Shown piece by piece: positions 43,791-53,337 of a stretch of 64,000 bases of DNA; positions within the stretch are counted from its first letter, which is position 1, and the number at the start of each line of letters is the position of its first letter. The translations under genes and the position numbers were made by a program. Below the pieces are notes generated by a model. The model saw only the letters and a program-made list of their open reading frames with translations. It did not search any database and had not been told where the DNA came from. This DNA comes from Prochlorococcus marinus (GTDB lineage Bacteria; Cyanobacteriota; Cyanobacteriia; PCC-6307; Cyanobiaceae), in NCBI RefSeq assembly GCF_001180265.1, contig NZ_CVSW01000010.1, positions 1 to 64,000 on the forward strand. The letters run 5' to 3'.

Positions 43791-45030
43791 TTTCGTTAGA
43801 ATAAAAAACTGTAGATTATGCAAATCAGAAAAATTAACACCTTTTATTGATTTTGGGAAAGTTTCTTTAGGTAATGACCTGCAAGAGAATAAGAAAAAAG
43901 CATTAGAAAGTGAAAAATACCCCTTGGTCATAAATAAATGTAATTTTTGCGATCATTTTCAATTAGGAGTATCTGTTAATCCTCAAAAACTTTATGCAAC
44001 CAACTACACTTATCTTTCTGGAATTGGTAATAGTTTTGTAAAACATCTAGAAAATTATGCTAATTGGGCTTTTAAGGAATTCCAATTATCTAGTGAAAAC
44101 TTAGTTTTAGATATTGGATCAAATGATGGTACTTGTTTAAAATTTTTTAAAAATCTTGGTTGCAGAGTCCTAGGTATCGATCCTGCAAAAATACCATCGG
44201 ATATAGCAAATAAAAATAAAATTCCAACCATTAATGAATTTTTCTCTTCCAGCCTAGTAGATAAAATATTAATAGAATATGGTCAAGTAGATTTTATTAC
44301 CAGCCACAATGTCTTGGCACATATAGAAGATATAGATTTAGTATTTAAAAATATTTATAAGTTATTAAAAATTAATTCTTATTTTGTTTTTGAAATAGGT
44401 TACTTCCCAAGTGTATTGAAAACAGGATGTTTTGATACAACATATCATGAACATCTTGATTATCATCACGCCAAACCCTTAGCATCTTTCTTAACTTCAA
44501 TTGGTTTTGAGGTTGTTGATTTCATTGAAAATAAAGTTCAAGGTGGATCACTTAGAACAATAGTTAAAAAAAGTCAAAATCCAAATTTATCAATTTCAGC
44601 AATGCGTTTTCTAGAAAAAGAATCTAGATCAATAATTACAAACACAGAATTTCTTAACTCATGGAATTCAAATATTAAAGATTCAATGAAATCATTTGAA
44701 CAAAAAGTAAAAAAATTAGTAAATTCGGGTCTAAAAGGAGCTGGATATGGTGTTCCTACAAAAGCAACATTAATATTAGAGCTAGGAAAATTATCACAGC
44801 ATTTTATTCCTTTTATAGTCGAAGATAATAATAATAAAATCGGAAGGTTTTTACCAAGTACTGGTATTCCAATATTGCCAGTAAGCGAAATAAATGTTCA
44901 AAAACCTGACTTTATTGTAATTTTTGCCTGGAATTTTGCTGATGATATTATTGAAAAGTTATCAAGGATCGTAAGTTGGAAATGTAGGTTTATTATCCCT
45001 CTTCCAGAATATAAGGAGGTATCTTTTTGA
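43756..45030 (+). CDS. NDP-sugar C-methyltransferase (zinc-binding, Methyltransf_13/14 type)
   Basis: A 424-residue protein with the three-part layout of sugar C-3-methyltransferases such as TcaB9/TylCIII. An N-terminal zinc-binding region has Cys19, Cys22, Cys62 and Cys65 (CRLC ... CNFC). A SAM-binding domain follows with LVLDIGSNDGTC near 112-123. A C-terminal Rossmann-like domain holds GAGYGVPTKATL. It transfers a methyl group to a keto-sugar carbon, giving a branched sugar. It overlaps the cupin gene. A second ATG at 43777 (residue 8, MQENNFVRIKNCRLC) is a more natural start; neither has a strong Shine-Dalgarno. It overlaps the next gene by four bases (TTGA). Confidence 0.88.
   Translation: MTKCLKNMQENNFVRIKNCRLCKSEKLTPFIDFGKVSLGNDLQENKKKALESEKYPLVINKCNFCDHFQLGVSVNPQKLYATNYTYLSGIGNSFVKHLENYANWAFKEFQLSSENLVLDIGSNDGTCLKFFKNLGCRVLGIDPAKIPSDIANKNKIPTINEFFSSSLVDKILIEYGQVDFITSHNVLAHIEDIDLVFKNIYKLLKINSYFVFEIGYFPSVLKTGCFDTTYHEHLDYHHAKPLASFLTSIGFEVVDFIENKVQGGSLRTIVKKSQNPNLSISAMRFLEKESRSIITNTEFLNSWNSNIKDSMKSFEQKVKKLVNSGLKGAGYGVPTKATLILELGKLSQHFIPFIVEDNNNKIGRFLPSTGIPILPVSEINVQKPDFIVIFAWNFADDIIEKLSRIVSWKCRFIIPLPEYKEVSF
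45013..45020 (+). promoter_or_regulatory. Perfect Shine-Dalgarno setting a TTG start
   Basis: AAGGAGGT, a full complement to the 16S rRNA 3' end, sits 6 bases before TTG at 45027. Such complete sites are rare here. It supports the TTG start of the deacetylase gene that overlaps the stop of the methyltransferase. Confidence 0.8.
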
Positions 45031-45698
45031 ATATAGAGTTTTCAAATATAGCAGTAATAGCTCCTCATCCCGATGATGAAACTATAGCGATGGGAGGAAC
45101 TATCTCGAGACTAATATCTGAGGGATGTAAAGTCTCTATATTGGTTGTCTCAGGACATCTACCTCCTCTTTATCCTAAAGAATCATTTGAAGTCACGAAA
45201 AAGGAAGCAGAGGCCGCTTTTAAATTAATGGGAGTATCAAATTACGAATTCGCCAAAATACCTGCCACATTTATAAACCAAAAACCCATAGCAGAAATAA
45301 ATAACATAATTAATACATTTTTGAAAAAATGTGAGCCTGATACAGTATTCATTCCTTTCCCCGATAGACATATTGACCATAGAGTAATTTTTGATGCATC
45401 TGTTGTTGCCTCTAGACCTATTGGAGATAAATTTCCTAAGAAAGTTTTATGTTATGAGACTCTTTCAGAAACCCATTGGAATGTTCCAGGCATTGAATCG
45501 GTGTTTAACCCAGAATTTTATATTGATATATCAGATTTTATAGAAGTCAAACTTGATGCTTTATCATTATATAATTCTCAAGTTAAAGGAAATTACTCTA
45601 GATCACTGGATGCCTGTAAAGCATTGGCATTATTCAGAGGTAGTCAAAATGGATGCAAATATGCCGAAGGATTTAAAATTGTCAGAATTGTTTTATAA
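45027..45698 (+). CDS. PIG-L/LmbE-family deacetylase
   Basis: A 223-residue zinc-dependent de-N-acetylase-like protein. The metal-binding motif APHPDDET lies at 11-18 and the third ligand is in the HIDHR segment near 112-116. The family removes N-acetyl groups from GlcNAc-type sugars (PIG-L, MshB, BshB). In this cluster it probably deacetylates a sugar on a nucleotide or lipid carrier. It starts at TTG in a four-base overlap with the C-methyltransferase, behind a perfect Shine-Dalgarno, so the two are coupled. It converges with the DUF4910 gene 17 bases away. Confidence 0.88.
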   Translation: MNIEFSNIAVIAPHPDDETIAMGGTISRLISEGCKVSILVVSGHLPPLYPKESFEVTKKEAEAAFKLMGVSNYEFAKIPATFINQKPIAEINNIINTFLKKCEPDTVFIPFPDRHIDHRVIFDASVVASRPIGDKFPKKVLCYETLSETHWNVPGIESVFNPEFYIDISDFIEVKLDALSLYNSQVKGNYSRSLDACKALALFRGSQNGCKYAEGFKIVRIVL

Positions 45699-45715
45699 GA
45701 AACAAAAATTCTTTT

Positions 45716-46993
45716 TTAAAATTCGGAAATAATATTCTCTTTAATAAGCTTTTCCGATAATTCATATAGATTCCAAATTGGTACATTTAGAATCTCAGCA
45801 ATACTTAATAAATCCTCTTCTCCATCGCATAAACTTATAAAATCCATCATTAAATTTACTTTTTCATTGATATCTTTTGTCGAAAGTGTTGGATATAATC
45901 CCCTTTTCCCCATTTGAGGTTCACACAAAATATTTACTTTGAATTTTTTATTCTTTTCAATTACTTCTATAGCTCTCCTCAAAGCCCAATACCCTCCATT
46001 TAACCCAAATGGAGTAACTACTTTTTTAAGATCATCGAGTGATGTATGATATTCAGGATATTCTCCATACTTTGTCCGCATTATAGAAGCTATTGGTAAA
46101 TCTACACCAGGAGCACAATACTGTCTTTCGTCACTTCCTCTATCAAGCCAAGTATATATTTTATAATTAGGATCTATCCATCTTAAAACATGCTTTGCTA
46201 CAAAATCACTAATCGTATTTCCTTTTCTTGAGGGAAGAAAAGAATAAGCTCTATTATCACCAACGCAAGTAATATTAAAACCAGAAAAAACATTTTTCTT
46301 CATTTCTCTGTAATTAGAAGATAAATAAGAAATTGATCCTATGGTTTCAGGAATAAATACTATTCTGTAGGTGTAATTTCTGAAACTTAAATTCTCTAAC
46401 CATTTTGATAAGAATGTTAAAACTGTTGGGCCTGATAACTCATTATTAGCCATTGAGGGATGACATATATAAGAACTAAGAAATACTTCTTTTTTGCTAT
46501 TCCCTGGGATTATTAATTCTCCATAATTTAAATAACCGTCAAATAACTCAGTATCAATAATCACCTCATACATGCCATCTCCTAATTTCAGATATTCTTC
46601 TGTTGATATAGAAAAACCCCATCTTGGCTTGTAATAACTAGTTATATATGGAATCGCTTTAGGTTGCTTTGGAAGTGTATGAAGATGATTCTTAAGTTCC
46701 TCAAAACTTACATACCCATTAAAGGGGGTACTATATCCAATAAGGTGCAAATTATTTTCTGAGTAATCACAAATTTTTTTGCCATCCGGGGTAATAATAT
46801 ATGCTTTGTTAACCTTCCATTCTTGAGGCAACTCCCAGTCAAAAACTTTTGTTCCCGATTTAACTGAATGAACCTTTAAATTTGGAAGATGTTCCTTTAT
46901 AAGACTTAAAGTTTCTCTTACACCTTCTCCAGTAATACTTCTATTAATCTTCCAAAGATCTAAAGCAAAATTATGAATTTCTTTACCTATCAT
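45716..46993 (-). CDS. DUF4910 / aminopeptidase-like polysaccharide-cluster protein
   Basis: A 425-residue protein matching the DUF4910 (and winged-helix) architecture. Opening LWKINRSITGEGVRETL at about 13-29 is characteristic. It has a zinc-peptidase-like centre: SYICHPSMANNELSGPT near 173-189, FIPETIGSISYL near 209-220 and PEYHTSLDDLKKV near 300-312. A C-terminal wHTH-like part follows. Members are common in surface-glycan clusters near PIG-L, C-methyltransferase and oxidoreductase genes. The metal-binding residues suggest an M28-type hydrolase or amidase, but no activity is established to my knowledge. Confidence 0.85.
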   Translation of the reverse strand: MIGKEIHNFALDLWKINRSITGEGVRETLSLIKEHLPNLKVHSVKSGTKVFDWELPQEWKVNKAYIITPDGKKICDYSENNLHLIGYSTPFNGYVSFEELKNHLHTLPKQPKAIPYITSYYKPRWGFSISTEEYLKLGDGMYEVIIDTELFDGYLNYGELIIPGNSKKEVFLSSYICHPSMANNELSGPTVLTFLSKWLENLSFRNYTYRIVFIPETIGSISYLSSNYREMKKNVFSGFNITCVGDNRAYSFLPSRKGNTISDFVAKHVLRWIDPNYKIYTWLDRGSDERQYCAPGVDLPIASIMRTKYGEYPEYHTSLDDLKKVVTPFGLNGGYWALRRAIEVIEKNKKFKVNILCEPQMGKRGLYPTLSTKDINEKVNLMMDFISLCDGEEDLLSIAEILNVPIWNLYELSEKLIKENIISEF

Positions 46994-47045
46994 TTAAAAA
47001 TCCCTTTAGATAATTTTAAATTTAAAGTTTTAAAAGACATAAACA

Positions 47046-47786
47046 TTATTTAAATTTATTGATAAGAATTTTATTCAATAAGATTATTCTTTTAAATATT
47101 TTAAAGGGTAAAAATATCATTTTTAAAAAAGGCACAAGGAAGAAATAATATATTTTATTTATGAAAATATTTTTTTTAACATAAATAGCGTCCCCCCATC
47201 CTTTATTAGTTTTATATGTTCCAACTCTTGTAAAGTTATAATTACATAAAAATTTGTCTAAATCTTTAATTTTTGAGCAATTCTTGTATACCTCACGGAA
47301 ATTAACTTCTAAATAAAGATAATCTGCAAAAAATAATTGTTCTTTCATTCCCTTCAGAGCTTCTAATTCATAGCCTTGAATATCAATATTTATGAAATTG
47401 TATAATTCATTATCAATTTTATGATCTATAGCCCAATAATCAAATGGGAGAACATTTACTTCTACTCTAGAAGTATAAAAAATATTTGGATAGGATAGTT
47501 TATGTGTTCCCAAAGGCAAAATAGATGAAGATTGTCCATTGTTAGAAATATTTAAAAATAATTTATCAATTTCACTTCCCGCCGCAAATTTACCTAAAAT
47601 CATATTTTTATTTTTTCTTATTTTTTTCTCTATATATGTATACTTCTCAGGGTTTGCTTCAATCCAAATTACATTATCTATATTTTTTTTTAAATAAGAA
47701 GAATATTCTTCTAATTCGTGGGCACCAATATGAATTATACCCTTTATTTTATTTTTCAAAAGAATATAACTAATAGGAATCAACAT
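47046..47786 (-). CDS. FkbM-family methyltransferase
   Basis: A 246-residue class I methyltransferase of the FkbM type. The SAM motif is IIHIGAHELEEYSSYL near 17-32, then VIWIEANPEKY near 40-50. FINIDIQGYELEALKGM near 131-147 is the diagnostic FkbM second motif. A basic, hydrophobic C-terminus (about 208-245) may bind membrane. It probably O-methylates a glycan sugar. It lies 52 bases after the DUF4910 gene start, on the same strand and upstream in transcription, so it heads a two-gene unit. Confidence 0.87.
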   Translation of the reverse strand: MLIPISYILLKNKIKGIIHIGAHELEEYSSYLKKNIDNVIWIEANPEKYTYIEKKIRKNKNMILGKFAAGSEIDKLFLNISNNGQSSSILPLGTHKLSYPNIFYTSRVEVNVLPFDYWAIDHKIDNELYNFINIDIQGYELEALKGMKEQLFFADYLYLEVNFREVYKNCSKIKDLDKFLCNYNFTRVGTYKTNKGWGDAIYVKKNIFINKIYYFFLVPFLKMIFLPFKIFKRIILLNKILINKFK

Positions 47787-48127
47787 ATAACTTTTAAAAA
47801 TCCTACGTAAAAATTTGTAATTTTAATTAGATTTAAATAGGTTAACATCCAATAAGAAAAAGATTTAAAAATTTTAACTTTCTTAAATTAGATCAATAAC
47901 ATTGTTAAAAATATATATAACTTTTAACTATATTAAAAAAATTTTTTAGGATTATTAATTATGTATAACTTTTAATTTTTTAAAAAAAATTTAACGAAAG
48001 ACTTTAAATAAATAACATGGTTTAACGGGAAAATATTAAGTAGTTATTTTTTGTATCTATCATATTTTGTCTTTATTATTTTATTTGTTGTTAATATTAT
48101 TTTAAATGAATAAAGTATAGATTAATT
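47787..48127. other. Divergent intergenic region, 341 bases, no gene seen
   Basis: The region separates the divergent FkbM and GNAT-like genes and is extremely AT-rich. It holds an imperfect direct repeat of ATAACTTTTAA followed by A/T tracts (around 47926 and 47964), and several -10-like hexamers. I find no ORF above 20 codons and no RNA gene. Confidence 0.45.
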
Positions 48128-48562
48128 TTGATTAAAGATTCTATTGATTTTATAGATGTTGATAAGTTTGATAAATCACATCATGATGTTTTGTTTAGAA
48201 TATTAAATTCAAGAAAATATAATATAAGTCATGACAGAAAAGTAAATTATGAAGATCACATTTTATTTGTGAAAAATAATCCATACCAAAACTGGTGCAT
48301 TGTCAAAAATAAAGATTCCACTTTAGGCTGTTTTTATATTACATATGATAATTATATCGGAGTTTCTTTAATTAATGAGGAAAAATCGATCTATAAAAAT
48401 ATAATCGCAAAAATATTCAGAGAATATAAGCCGAACCCTAAAATAGACTCAGTAAGAAGAGAATCATTTTGCATAAATTCAAATCCCAATAATATTATTC
48501 TTCAAGATGCTCTTGAGGAAATTGGATTACGAAAAATACAAGTAACTTTTTCAAGTTTATAA
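48128..48562 (+). CDS. GNAT-like acetyltransferase, divergent
   Basis: A 144-residue protein with a pattern like short sugar N-acetyltransferases of the GNAT fold: KVNYEDHILFVKNN near 40-53, NWCIVKNKDSTLGCFYIT near 57-74 as the central beta-strands, and a C-terminal NPNNIILQDALEEIGL near 119-134. The classic acetyl-CoA loop (RxxGxG) is not obvious, so activity is uncertain. A TTG start at 48128 is used; no ATG gives this N-terminus. If active it could be the missing PseH-type step of the nonulosonate pathway, but it is far from that operon. Confidence 0.5.
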   Translation: MIKDSIDFIDVDKFDKSHHDVLFRILNSRKYNISHDRKVNYEDHILFVKNNPYQNWCIVKNKDSTLGCFYITYDNYIGVSLINEEKSIYKNIIAKIFREYKPNPKIDSVRRESFCINSNPNNIILQDALEEIGLRKIQVTFSSL

Positions 48563-48734
48563 AAAAGTAAATAAATTAAAAATTATTAATCTAATAAATA
48601 ATAAAATATTTTTTGAAATAGAAGAAAGAATGATATGATATTTAAAATTAATATAGACTATATTAATGAATTGAAAAGACTATATTCCAATTTTAAAATT
48701 TAAAACTATAAATTATTTAAAAAATAAAAAACTA

Positions 48735-49616
48735 ATGGAATTTGCTTTTTTTAAAAAAATTAAATCTAAAATTCTATCAATTCTTAATATTAAATTTAGA
48801 AGGAAATTTAAAAGTAGACATGAAACAATTTCATACAAATCTAATGCTTGGAAATCTAAAAAAAGTTCATATGTTTACGATAAGAAGGTAGAAAGATTTT
48901 TTTTCAATAAGATTACCTGGCCTTTAATCTCAAAAAATATAAATCGTAATTCAGAATACATAATTGATGTTGGCGCAGGTACAGGCAGACTTACATCAAA
49001 AATTATAGAAATGTTTAATGATCTTGAAAAAACACCATTAATAAAAGCGATAGATATAAGCAAAAATATGCTTGATTATTTACCCCCCAAACCGAATCTA
49101 GAAAAGATTGTCGCAGAAGCAACAAATCTTCCTATCAAAAATAATTCTGCCGACATTACATTAGCTATGGATTTTATACTACATTTTCCAAATTGGGAGG
49201 ATTTTCTTCATGAGATGGTAAGAGTCACATCTTCTGAAGGAAAGATTATATTTAATTATGTCCCTCAAGAACATATAAAATTAACGCAAGATTTAACTTT
49301 GTTAAACCCATATCCAGTAGCTTATACAGAATATACAGCGAATATTTCAGAATCTAATTTATCTAAATTTTGCAAAAATAATAACTGCACTTTGCAAAAA
49401 ATTATTCCTTATAATTTTTTCGTTTGCAATGAATTATTCAGACCCTTACTAAGCAGCTCAAATTATATTAAATTCATAAATGAATATCAAAAAATATACA
49501 CCGATGAAAAAAATAAAAAGCTTCTGGAAGTTTACAAAGATATAGAGGATTTATTTATTAAGAATGGGGATCTTAAGATGTGTAATCTTGCACTAGCTAT
49601 TATTAAAGTCAACTAA
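48735..49616 (+). CDS. Class I SAM-dependent methyltransferase
   Basis: A 293-residue protein. The SAM site IIDVGAGTGRLTSKI lies near 75-89, the acidic segment IKAIDISKNM follows, and NSADITLAMDFILHFPNW near 136-153 completes a Methyltransf_11/25 pattern. A basic N-terminal extension of about 50 residues precedes the fold. It stands alone, 172 bases after the GNAT-like gene, and converges on the LIC12162-like gene. A sugar or glycan methyltransferase is likely; the substrate is unknown. Confidence 0.82.
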   Translation: MEFAFFKKIKSKILSILNIKFRRKFKSRHETISYKSNAWKSKKSSYVYDKKVERFFFNKITWPLISKNINRNSEYIIDVGAGTGRLTSKIIEMFNDLEKTPLIKAIDISKNMLDYLPPKPNLEKIVAEATNLPIKNNSADITLAMDFILHFPNWEDFLHEMVRVTSSEGKIIFNYVPQEHIKLTQDLTLLNPYPVAYTEYTANISESNLSKFCKNNNCTLQKIIPYNFFVCNELFRPLLSSSNYIKFINEYQKIYTDEKNKKLLEVYKDIEDLFIKNGDLKMCNLALAIIKVN

Positions 49617-49683
49617 TTATTATAAAAAATTTTTAAATAATATAAATTATTAGAAGAATTTAAAAATAGATATTAAGTTTAAT

Positions 49684-51516
49684 TTATATCCTTTTTAGGA
49701 CGTTATTAATGTTATTTTGAGAACTATATTTTTTATTAAATTCATTTAAAGCGATTCTTACATCCTTGGACTTCCAAAACCCATCAATATCATCCTTGAT
49801 AGATGCAACTTTTCTAGCTAAAAGGACTGGATCATCAAATATAATTTCTGCAGATTTCATTAATAAATAAATACTTTCAAATTCATTTGATATCCATTCT
49901 CCTTTAAATATATCGAAAATTAGCAAAGGAAGATTCGCATTAAGCCTTTGGAAGAAGGATGCACCTCCAAAATATGTATATATAACTAGTGAAGCACTCT
50001 CTTGAATAGACTCGCCTGACCTATCAATTTCTTGAGCTATAAAAGGGAATTTTAATTTTAGATAATTACTTAAGTAATTCAATGCATTGCAAAATTCATT
50101 AGATGTATAATGACTTTTTGCAGGATAAGGTCTCAAAACCACATTATCTGAATTTATATTTTGATCTAAAAGAGCTTTTAAAAAAAGAGGTATTTCTTTT
50201 AAGGAGACAGAATTATAGTTTAATTCAGAATTTAATCGAGTTGGTTGAGATGGATAAGCCGATAGGAAAATATATACTTTGCCATCTAAATTATTTCTTT
50301 TTGATATTTTTAAAGGTCTAGTACATTCTATAGAAAATTCCTTTTTTGCAATAGAATTTTTTTCATTGAATCCCCAATTAAGATAATAATCTCCGTATAC
50401 TTTTTCGATGTGATAAAACAATGGATAAATAATACCTAATCCAGCTCCATGCTGAACAATAAATAAATTATTTTTTTTAGATAGGAAAAGTACAAGATGA
50501 TATCTAAGTGAGGTAAGAAGTCCTAGTCCTCCACTTGAAACAACTTTATTGTAATTAAGATTCTTATATACTCTGGAAATTCTCAAATAAGATTTAAAAA
50601 ATGAAGTAGCAGATAGAGGTAAATTCTTAATAATAATTCTTTCAACACATTTTAAATCTTTGATTTCTATATCATTTTTGATACTTTGTAAGTCCAGTAA
50701 ATATTTATTTACTTTAAATTCAGTTAATAAAATACCTGGAACTTTGATCATTTTATTTCCCAAATCTTTACAACATTTTTCAAGGTAATTTTTACTAAAA
50801 CATGTATTAATAAATAAATATTCAGATTGATTTATGTTTTTATAAAACAAAAAGAAAATTGATTTAATTTTGAAGAAAATTCTCATTTTTAGAATTTGAA
50901 TTTTTCTACTAAAAAAATATTTCTTAGAAATTACACTATTTTTTTCAAACTTAAAAATAATTTCTTTAGCATCTGGAAAATAAATAGATGCCAGATCTGA
51001 AAAAATTAAATCATGCCACATATCTGAGAATTGCATCCTTTTATGTAAATCAGCATCATCATAAGTAAAAAAAGAATTTGATTTATCAACTATAAATTTT
51101 GAAAAAGAATCAACTTTATAAGTTTGAGAAACTCTTTTCAATATTATTTGTTTTATAGTCACAATATGATAAACCGAACAAAGAGAAGGGTATATTGCAC
51201 TTATTATTTTTTTCTCTGCTTCTTTTTTACTAAAAGGAATTCCTCTATATCTATATTCACTTAATAAGATTTCTATGAGATTAAATCTATTTATAACTAA
51301 TTTTGTTAAGTCATTTATCTCTTGATGAAAATACTTTGCTTTTTCTTTAATTGTCTTTGGAGAGATGAAATCATACATTGAAATAAATTTTATATTTTTA
51401 TCTATATTTTCTTTATTAAGAGTAGATTTAGAAAGAACTATTACTTTTTTATTTTTTATTAATTTTGAAACTTCTTTAATCTTATAATCGCCTATATGAA
51501 GATGAAATGATTCCAT
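49684..51516 (-). CDS. LIC12162-like putative glycan transferase
   Basis: A 610-residue cytoplasmic protein. The segment FSDMWHDLIFSDLASIYF near 166-183, the QHGAGLGI region in the middle (near 355-362) and the C-terminal DRSGESIQESASLVIYTYFGGASFF are like the LIC12162 family of putative surface-carbohydrate transferases. That family has a GT-B-like C-terminal half. The QHG motif also occurs in CDP-glycerol/capsule transferases. It lies just downstream of the Wzc-like gene on the same strand with a 91-base gap, consistent with capsule assembly. Family membership is by pattern only. Confidence 0.6.
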   Translation of the reverse strand: MESFHLHIGDYKIKEVSKLIKNKKVIVLSKSTLNKENIDKNIKFISMYDFISPKTIKEKAKYFHQEINDLTKLVINRFNLIEILLSEYRYRGIPFSKKEAEKKIISAIYPSLCSVYHIVTIKQIILKRVSQTYKVDSFSKFIVDKSNSFFTYDDADLHKRMQFSDMWHDLIFSDLASIYFPDAKEIIFKFEKNSVISKKYFFSRKIQILKMRIFFKIKSIFFLFYKNINQSEYLFINTCFSKNYLEKCCKDLGNKMIKVPGILLTEFKVNKYLLDLQSIKNDIEIKDLKCVERIIIKNLPLSATSFFKSYLRISRVYKNLNYNKVVSSGGLGLLTSLRYHLVLFLSKKNNLFIVQHGAGLGIIYPLFYHIEKVYGDYYLNWGFNEKNSIAKKEFSIECTRPLKISKRNNLDGKVYIFLSAYPSQPTRLNSELNYNSVSLKEIPLFLKALLDQNINSDNVVLRPYPAKSHYTSNEFCNALNYLSNYLKLKFPFIAQEIDRSGESIQESASLVIYTYFGGASFFQRLNANLPLLIFDIFKGEWISNEFESIYLLMKSAEIIFDDPVLLARKVASIKDDIDGFWKSKDVRIALNEFNKKYSSQNNINNVLKRI

Positions 51517-51607
51517 ATCTTTGTATTTTTAATTATTCTATCATTTATAAATTTTCATTAATTTGGCAGACAGTGAAATACGAAGATTTTTATTTTTGAG
51601 ATTAAAT

Positions 51608-53332
51608 CTATTTATTTGAAAGAATAACTATCCCATATTCATTTATACCCAATATCTTAATAGCTTCTTTTAAAAGATTTATTTCAGAAATTTTTGCTGA
51701 TTTAATATCAATAAATAATAAAAGTAAGTTGTCGTTATAATTTTTTATCAATTGGCTTGTAGAATCTATTAAATTAAAATTAACCATTTTTTTTCTGAGT
51801 GTATTCTCTAAAGAAATTTTTAATTTTTTTATTTTTTCATCAGTAGATTCTCCTAAAGAAAGTAGCATAAGATTATTATTAGATTGATTTGAAATAAGCT
51901 GGCTTAACAAGTAGATTCGATCACTTTCTTCTTCAAGATCCTTATTTGTAATGGTTTCTATAAAATCAGGAAATAAAATCTTTTTTAAATTATTTATAGA
52001 AAAAACCTTATCCGATTTTTTTTCTTTATAAAGACTAATAAGGGAACTGATTAATATTCCTATTATAAATCCATTAATTGCAATTATTCTTTTACGCGGG
52101 GCAACGGGGTTATTTTGTAAAGTAGGATTTGAAATTAATGCCCAAGGATCTTTTTCTTTTGCCGCTTCCAGTTCAGATAATCTATATTGATTCTCAAGTG
52201 CAACCAAAGTAGCTTCGTCTCTACCTGCTTCCCTGATAAGTTCTTTATATCTTAAAAGAACACCTTTGGGCCGCATAGCTGATTCCATTCGAGCTTCGGC
52301 CTCGACAAGTGCAGCATTTAAATAGCCGATTGCCCTATCCCTAATAAGATTAATAATTAATTTTCTTCTAGCAATTAGACGTGAAACTGCTATGTCAGTC
52401 TCTTGAAATTTAGTTTGTGTTATTGCTATCTGTCGATCTAATTCAGATAAGTCTTCTATGAGTCCATCTTCAGAAAGAGCTGGAATTATTGATCCAAAAT
52501 ATTGAAGTTTTTCACTATCCAAGCCGATTTCTTCTATTTTTTGAAGTTGCAATTTTATTCTTGCAATCTCATTTGCTGCCTGAACCCTTACATATTCAAC
52601 TCCTACATTTCTCAAGAAAGATTCTCCCTCATCTCTTTCAGAAGTATCGTCATCTGAACTACTAACACTTGAACTACTATCAAAATAAAAAAAGTTTTGA
52701 TCAATAGCAAAAGATTGAGCTTTTTTTAAAGAATTAGAACTTTTCTCTTTATAAAGAGATATCTGTTTTTCTAAAAAATTCTTTTCAAGTATCTGGCTTC
52801 TTTTTCTATTTTTTCCAGAATATTCTTGATACGCCTTACTAATTTTTTCTAAGATAGGTACTATATCTCCTTTATTTTTATCTGTATAAGAAATATTCAA
52901 AATTGAGGTTCGATTTTTCAATTCAATATTCAATTTTTTTTTCTTCCACTCTGAGTAATCAAGTTTATCTGAAATACCTCCATTATTTGAAACATAAAAA
53001 TCATATATAGGCCTAAGTACAGAGGGACTCTCGAGAATTCCTACTTGTGTTTCAAGATCATTATCTTTTGAGCTTTCAAAAAAATTTCTATAAGGAAAAT
53101 CTGTATTAATTTGATTCATATTATTTTCTGTCTCAAGAACAATCTGAAAGTCCCCTCGCCAAACTTTTCTTAATGTCAGGGAATAAATAGATGATAAAAT
53201 TAAAAATGCAGCTGAAAAAATAGATATAAATTTTTTGTTTCTAATGAGAAATTTAAAAATAATTCCAAAATCTATTTCATCATTATTTTTAAATTGTTCA
53301 CTTTCAGATTGAGAAGTCATTTTATTTTTCAT
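51608..53332 (-). CDS. Wzz/Wzc-like chain-length regulator with degenerate kinase domain
   Basis: A 574-residue inner-membrane protein. The first membrane helix is at about 34-54. A large periplasmic region follows with long coiled coils (about 170-400), and the Wzz proline motif NPVAPRKR sits just before the second helix (about 417-437). The cytoplasmic tail (about 440-574) has the outline of a BY-kinase (LMLLSLGESTDEKIKKL, LLLLFIDI, GIVILSNK), but the Walker A lysine/GxGKT pattern is missing and there is no Tyr-rich tail. It controls polymer length and couples to the Wza-like protein encoded immediately upstream (5-base gap). It is probably regulated without autophosphorylation. Confidence 0.87.
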   Translation of the reverse strand: MKNKMTSQSESEQFKNNDEIDFGIIFKFLIRNKKFISIFSAAFLILSSIYSLTLRKVWRGDFQIVLETENNMNQINTDFPYRNFFESSKDNDLETQVGILESPSVLRPIYDFYVSNNGGISDKLDYSEWKKKKLNIELKNRTSILNISYTDKNKGDIVPILEKISKAYQEYSGKNRKRSQILEKNFLEKQISLYKEKSSNSLKKAQSFAIDQNFFYFDSSSSVSSSDDDTSERDEGESFLRNVGVEYVRVQAANEIARIKLQLQKIEEIGLDSEKLQYFGSIIPALSEDGLIEDLSELDRQIAITQTKFQETDIAVSRLIARRKLIINLIRDRAIGYLNAALVEAEARMESAMRPKGVLLRYKELIREAGRDEATLVALENQYRLSELEAAKEKDPWALISNPTLQNNPVAPRKRIIAINGFIIGILISSLISLYKEKKSDKVFSINNLKKILFPDFIETITNKDLEEESDRIYLLSQLISNQSNNNLMLLSLGESTDEKIKKLKISLENTLRKKMVNFNLIDSTSQLIKNYNDNLLLLFIDIKSAKISEINLLKEAIKILGINEYGIVILSNK

Positions 53333-53337
53333 TTTTA

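Noticed and set aside
47926..47990. Imperfect ATAACTTTTAA direct repeats as a regulatory element or CRISPR-like array
   Set aside because: Only two copies, low complexity, irregular. No CRISPR repeats or cas genes are present in the window.
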